Source: Fennellomyces sp. T-0311
Lineage: Eukaryota; Mucoromycota; Mucoromycetes; Mucorales; Lichtheimiaceae
Reading direction: 5' to 3'
NCBI GenBank assembly: GCA_025266875.1
Contig: JALLLT010000016.1
Span: 496,001 to 560,000, forward strand
Length of the DNA: 64,000 bases
Of this stretch, positions 59,938 to 64,000 are shown in pieces; position 1 is the first letter of the stretch, and each line of letters opens with the position of its first letter. The translations under genes were made by a program, and so were the position numbers. The notes beneath the pieces are model-generated. The model made no database searches, had not been told where the DNA came from, and worked only from the letters and a program-made list of their open reading frames with translations.

Positions 59938-61928
59938 ATGTCGTTTTCAAACATGGCTGGAGGCGGTGCCGACTGCTCATCGGGTGCCAACCCAATGACA
60001 CAAATGCTCAAGCAGTTTGGCCAGGATCGATCGCTCCAACGGGTAAAATAACTGCGATTAGTAATGGTTGTTCCTGAGTGGCACACTCACACGTATCAAC
60101 TCTGTAGGATCGATTTGAAGGCCCTGCACAAGGCTCAGCTGGCCCGTCATCGGTAAGTAGCTGGTGAGAGAGAGAGAACAGGACGAGAAGCTAAAGGCAG
60201 AGGGCACATAGTTCCGATCGGCTCGACAAGAGTTCCGTGACGACGGTATGGTAAACGAGTTCTTTGAGCGAGAGCAGCATCAGGGACCACAGCAACGGCC
60301 TGCTGGACCGGGCCGAGCATTTGAGTTTTCAGAACTGCACCGTGAGCTGGATGCGGTTCGTGCGGGGGGCGGCAACTGGTCGTCCGAATTCCAACAGCAG
60401 GGACCACGGCTGTGGGAAATCAGCCCTGATGAGGAGGCTGCCATGGAGAAAGCGTTTCTTGAGAGCAGGGCTGCGGCGGGTCCGACCATGAATGCTTCAG
60501 GTAGATTTGTTTCTGATGTGGGGTGCCTCTCTGTGTGTGTATATCGACTGACACGTGATAATTAGTGTGGAAAGACGAGTTTATGAATCATCCCGAAGCG
60601 GTCCACATGAATCAAGCACAGCGTGCCGAATTCGAGCGCGCATTCGAGCGACACTTTGATTGGGCAGGCGAATTCGCAATGCATCAGGACAAGGGCAAGG
60701 GCAAGCTCGTCGAGCTGGACAATAATGCACAGTGGGAAGACCAATTTGCGGCATTCGATGCAAAGCCTACGGAGACCGACGAAGAAATTGCGCGCAAGGT
60801 CGAGGAAGCGGCTGCTGCCCAAGATCCCAAGCTGTTCGACCAGTTTGAGAACGTGTGGCAAGATATCCGTGACCAGATGGCCAACGATGAGCCTGAGGAT
60901 TGGGAAGAGGAGTTTGGCAACTTTAGCAACAACCCAGCCATTTACAAGCCCGATCTCGGCGAGTACGTGTTTGAAGTGGTCAATCCTTATCTCGACCACG
61001 CCGACCCCATGGCCGAAGGGTTGCGTATGCTTGGTGAAGGCGGCAGCTTGAGTGAAATTGCCTTGGCATTTGAGGCCGTCGTCCAGCGCGACCCATTGAA
61101 CTCGGAGGCCTGGATGCATCTCGGTAACGTGCAGGCACAGAATGAAAAGGAGGAGCCCGCCATCCGTGCTCTCGAGAAGGCCGTCGAAGTCGATCCAAAG
61201 AACTTTTCGGCCATGATGTCGCTCGCAGTCAGCTACACCAACGAGTCTTACGATCATGCGGCTTACCAGACACTGGAACGCTGGATTGGTGCCAAGTATC
61301 CTGAATTAGTTGGCAACAACACCGCGGCGCCCGCCACGCCATTCGAACTGCACGGTCGCGTCACGGACCTCTTCCTGACGGCTGCCCGTCAAGCACCCGA
61401 AGGTCAGCAGATGGATCCTGATGTCCAAGTCGGTCTGGGTGTGTTGTTCTACGGCAGCGGTGATCTAGACAAGGCTGTGGACTGCTTCTTCGCGGCACTC
61501 AAGGGTCGACCTGATGTAAGTTCTGCGAATCGCAATGTGTGTCCTGTGAGCTTTACTGACGTGCCTTTCTGCTGTAGGATTATTTGCTATGGAACCGTCT
61601 GGGAGCTACGTTGGCCAACAGCGGTCGGTCAGAAGAAGCCATCGACGCATACCACAAGGCGCTGGAGCTCTGCCCTTCGTTTGTGCGTGCACGATACAAC
61701 TTGGGCGTCAGTTGCATCAACATTGGCTGCTACAAGGAGGCTGCCGAGCATCTGCTGACGGGCCTGTCGATGCACAAGCGACAGGACAACGAGGAAGGAG
61801 TCAATGTGTCAAGTAACCTGTGGGAAATGCTTCGAAAGACATTTGTCATGATGGGCCGCGAGGACTTGGCGAACCAGGCCAAGGCCGGTTTTGACATTAA
61901 TAAGCTTCGAGGTGAATTTGAATTTTAG
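59938..61928 (+). CDS. PEX5: peroxisomal targeting signal receptor PEX5
   Basis: Exons 59938..60042, 60108..60152, 60212..60500, 60566..61515 and 61578..61928, 579 residues. The N-terminus carries the conserved cysteine used for mono-ubiquitination (Cys13 in GGGADCSSGANPM). Five W-x3-F motifs (WSSEF, WKDEF, WAGEF, WEDQF, WEEEF) that bind PEX14/PEX13 follow. The C-terminal half is a TPR array (EAWMHLGNVQAQNEKEEPAI ... LLWNRLGATLANSGRSEEAI ... FVRARYNLGVSCINIGCYKE) that binds the SKL-type signal. PEX5 cycles between cytosol and the peroxisome membrane to import matrix proteins. Complete and expected to be functional. An alternative start at 59953 would put the Cys at position 8. Confidence 0.95.
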
Positions 61929-61970
61929 ATTTGCCATGTGTATCGTCCGCACCTCCTTTTATATATACAC

Positions 61971-62052
61971 ACACACGCCGTTTGTATCTATTTACATGCA
62001 CCCACACCCACACCCACACCCACACACACGCCGTTTGTACCTATTTACATGC
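61971..62052 (+). repeat. 29-nt duplication flanking a CACACC microsatellite
   Basis: In the PEX5 3' region a 29-nt unit ending TTTACATGC (61971-61999) recurs at 62024-62052 with one mismatch, 53 nt apart. The gap is filled by CACCCA/CACA repeats. Confidence 0.85.
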
Positions 62053-62161
62053 TATCCACGCACCCATTTCCTACGTTTGTAAAGTACCGTTTCTTTTCAT
62101 GTTGATTTTTTACTGTTGCACAAGAGAGAAACATTCCCAAAATATATCGTATATATATCTT

Positions 62162-63096
62162 TTACACCAGGTCAGCCTGCCCAAACACCTTGCCAATGAT
62201 CGTGATCACCATGTTGAGCCGAATCACGCTGTCGTCGTGCGTCTCTTTGGCGTTCCGGATTTGGATGCACTTGCGCGACAGCTCCCGTAGCACCGAGACA
62301 TGCTGTGCGACCATGACAGGGTCAAGATAAACCAGCAGCGTGAACACCCATAGCGACTAACCATCATTAGCCCTTTTGCCCTGGCCACCGTGCTTCGAAT
62401 AGACTCACTTCTGCCCTGGACATGTCCGTCAACCAGTCTCGATAGCTTTTCAATAATGAAAGCACGTTTTTCTGTGATGTAGGCGAAATGTATGTTACGC
62501 GTGCATGTGTGCTTGGTCGGAGGGCTTAGGAGCGATACGTTACCTGCGAGCAATGAGCCACCATCCCGAGGCGTTCTTGATCTGGTTCGACCTCGTAGCA
62601 ATACTGTCGCCAATTGACTGGCAATGTCACTTTATGCTTGGGCTTGTTCCGTTGTCGGTGCTGCTCAACGTACCATCAATGAACTGCCCTAAAAGCCAGA
62701 CAAACACACGTATACTACCGATTGGTATGACTTGAAGGAATCCGCAAAGGCTTGCTGCCACGCAGGGTCCGGCAGCAAGTAATCCGGGACCGTATCCTGT
62801 TCTTGGAAAAACGCAAAGGCTGCCGGCAGTGATGTCTTTTTGGTTATGGGCGGGGGTGCTGCGGTTACTGTCTTTGGGCACCGATTGGCCTGATCCCTGA
62901 GCAGTGGCAGGAGTTGGCGCCGCGCTCTTTGTTCATTTTAAATAATCACGTACCGCACCATCAAGAGATAATCTTCACCACTGACAGGCTGTCCATTCAC
63001 CAGTTCCGCTTTCGATTTCGAAATGGGAAGCGCCGATCGAACATGATCGCCGTCTTCATTATCACTCTCTGTCTGGATTAAGAGTCGCCGACTCAT
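62162..63096 (-). CDS. GEMIN2: Gemin2 (SIP1) homologue, SMN complex
   Basis: Exons (minus) 63096..62954, 62896..62719, 62683..62674, 62629..62544, 62471..62409 and 62356..62162, 224 residues. N-terminus: an acidic start, then SGEDYLLMVRDQANRCPKTV, the Gemin2 signature. Central WQQAFADSFKSYQS follows, then LPVNWRQYCYE, VLSLLKSYRDWLTDM, and the C-terminal LWVFTLLVYLDPVMVAQHVS and RLNMVITIIGKVFGQADLV. Gemin2 holds the Sm pentamer during snRNP assembly in the cytosol. The 10-nt third exon and the 35-nt intron before it are the weakest part of the model; everything else is firm. Tail-to-tail with PEX5. Confidence 0.85.
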
Positions 63097-63465
63097 TGGG
63101 CGGAAAGAAAAAAAAGAGTGCAGTTCGATTTTCTGTCAAAATAGTAATAACGCGCTGTGGAACGCCTTGAGGGCTGGACGTGATGTTGTATCTGCAAGCA
63201 ATCGCCCAACTCAACCGCGGCTGGATGAATCGCATCCAGGGATCTTTCTGAAACGGGCCGGTTTGTCTGCGTACTATTGCCGTGCCTTGTGCTGCCCCAG
63301 AAACAATCCATGCAGGATGCACGTTTATTTTATACCTTTGTTTTGCTTATACACAGCGGATCCAGTCTGTCGGGAGGTGTGACACTCACTTCCCGCTTAT
63401 GCGCTTGATATAAATTTAGTCTTGTAACAAACCAAGTCCTACTTTTTGGAAGGACCGAAACCAAC
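63097..63465. promoter_or_regulatory. divergent intergenic region, Gemin2 / Trf4-like
   Basis: 369 bp between divergent ATGs, without a coding frame of note. A TATAAATT at about 63409 lies roughly 55 bp before the ATG at 63466. Confidence 0.4.
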
Positions 63466-64000
63466 ATGAACAGGTAAGTGGCGCAGAATGGACAAGGATC
63501 ATGCTAAAATCTCGCTCTTGTGGAAACAACCAGGCTTACGGCGGAAATCAAGGCCTTTGAAAAGTACTTGGAGCCGACAAAGTATGAGACCGATTGTCGC
63601 GAACGGATAGTGAGAGAGGCCCAGCAACACGTAACTCGCCAGCTCCCAACCGCGCAAGCCTATGCATTCGGATCGTGCGAGACAAAGCTACTTTTACCCA
63701 ACAGGTTTGTCCGACAAAGTGACCTCCAGGTACTTTATTAATACCGATCCCTGCCAGTGATGTTGACATTGCCGTCGTTGCATCAAACACAGAGGGCAAA
63801 TCAGCAAAGTTCTTTATAAGGAAGATCCAGAGGCACCTTGGATCAGTATTTCAAATTGAGCACCTGGTGCTCAACGCAAAGGTAATTATCCCATGTCCCT
63901 ACAACGCGCACTATATTAACGTGGTACCCTACATTAGGTCCCTCTGATCAAATGTATCGATCGAAGATCTCGGCTGGGTGTCGACATTACATTTCAGGCC
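63466..64000 (+). CDS. Trf4/PAPD5-like nucleotidyltransferase, 5' part
   Basis: Exons 63466..63473, 63534..63704, 63758..63881 and 63938..>64000; the first exon is only 8 nt (M-N-AG). About 122 residues are visible. The polymerase beta-like fold shows the helix EIKAFEKYLEPT, then the active-site motif AFGSCETKLLLPNSDVDIAV (G-S-x(10-14)-D-x-D) and the third acidic strand in RLGVDITF. This order is typical of non-canonical poly(A) polymerases of the Trf4/Cid14/PAPD5 group, which tail aberrant RNAs for the nuclear exosome. The gene runs off the right edge, so the central and C-terminal domains cannot be seen. Confidence 0.85.

Overview
The window is gene-dense eukaryotic DNA from a filamentous fungus, most likely an early-diverging lineage (Mucoromycota, Mucorales-like). 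The reasons are: almost every gene is cut by many very short introns (about 40-80 nt, GTAAGT-like donors, TAG/CAG acceptors); genes are packed head-to-head or tail-to-tail with 40-350 bp between them; fungal hallmark families are present (CWH43, APSES/StuA, NUM1/ApsA cortical PH protein, NPR3, Sur7/PalI-like tetraspan protein); and families that yeasts usually lack are also present (an Integrator subunit 2 homologue, Gemin2, an Arb2/FAM172A-type protein). All gene models were spliced by hand: exon phases were required to match and family motifs to be continuous. They are predictions without transcript support.

Layout. 1-838: 3' end of CWH43. 2.3-6.5 kb: an unknown protein, a reticulon-like membrane protein and a short INTS2 homologue. 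6.6-12.6 kb: a basic unknown protein, a monoglyceride-lipase-like hydrolase, BCD1, a DUF202 membrane protein and an aldo-keto reductase. 12.9-22.4 kb: a 1486-residue NUM1/ApsA-like cortex protein, NPR3, a tetraspan protein and a C2H2 factor. 22.4-26.2 kb: a gene desert with repeats and two exon-like islands. 26.2-33.8 kb: StuA, an Arb2-domain protein that has lost its nucleophile, and dynein light intermediate chain. 34.1-39.5 kb: four small secreted proteins, all on the minus strand, with a coiled-coil gene between the first and second. 40.9-46.0 kb: DTD1, a DEAD-box helicase and a predicted pseudokinase. 46.0-50.8 kb: mostly empty, apart from a 52-residue zinc-knuckle protein with a strong TATA box. 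50.8-64 kb: a Myb/SANT plus WD40 protein, a 1634-residue Q-rich protein with six Gly/Ala zipper segments, PEX5 divergent from it, Gemin2, and the start of a Trf4-like nucleotidyltransferase.

There is no operon-like or biosynthetic cluster logic. Several neighbours share themes: RNA and snRNP biology (INTS2, BCD1, DEAD-box, Gemin2, Trf4-like) and cortex/microtubule transport (NUM1-like, dynein LIC). The most unusual items are the array of secreted proteins with dibasic sites at 34-39.5 kb, the giant glycine-zipper/Q-rich protein divergent from PEX5, and the degenerate enzyme folds (pseudokinase, Arb2 hydrolase without Ser).
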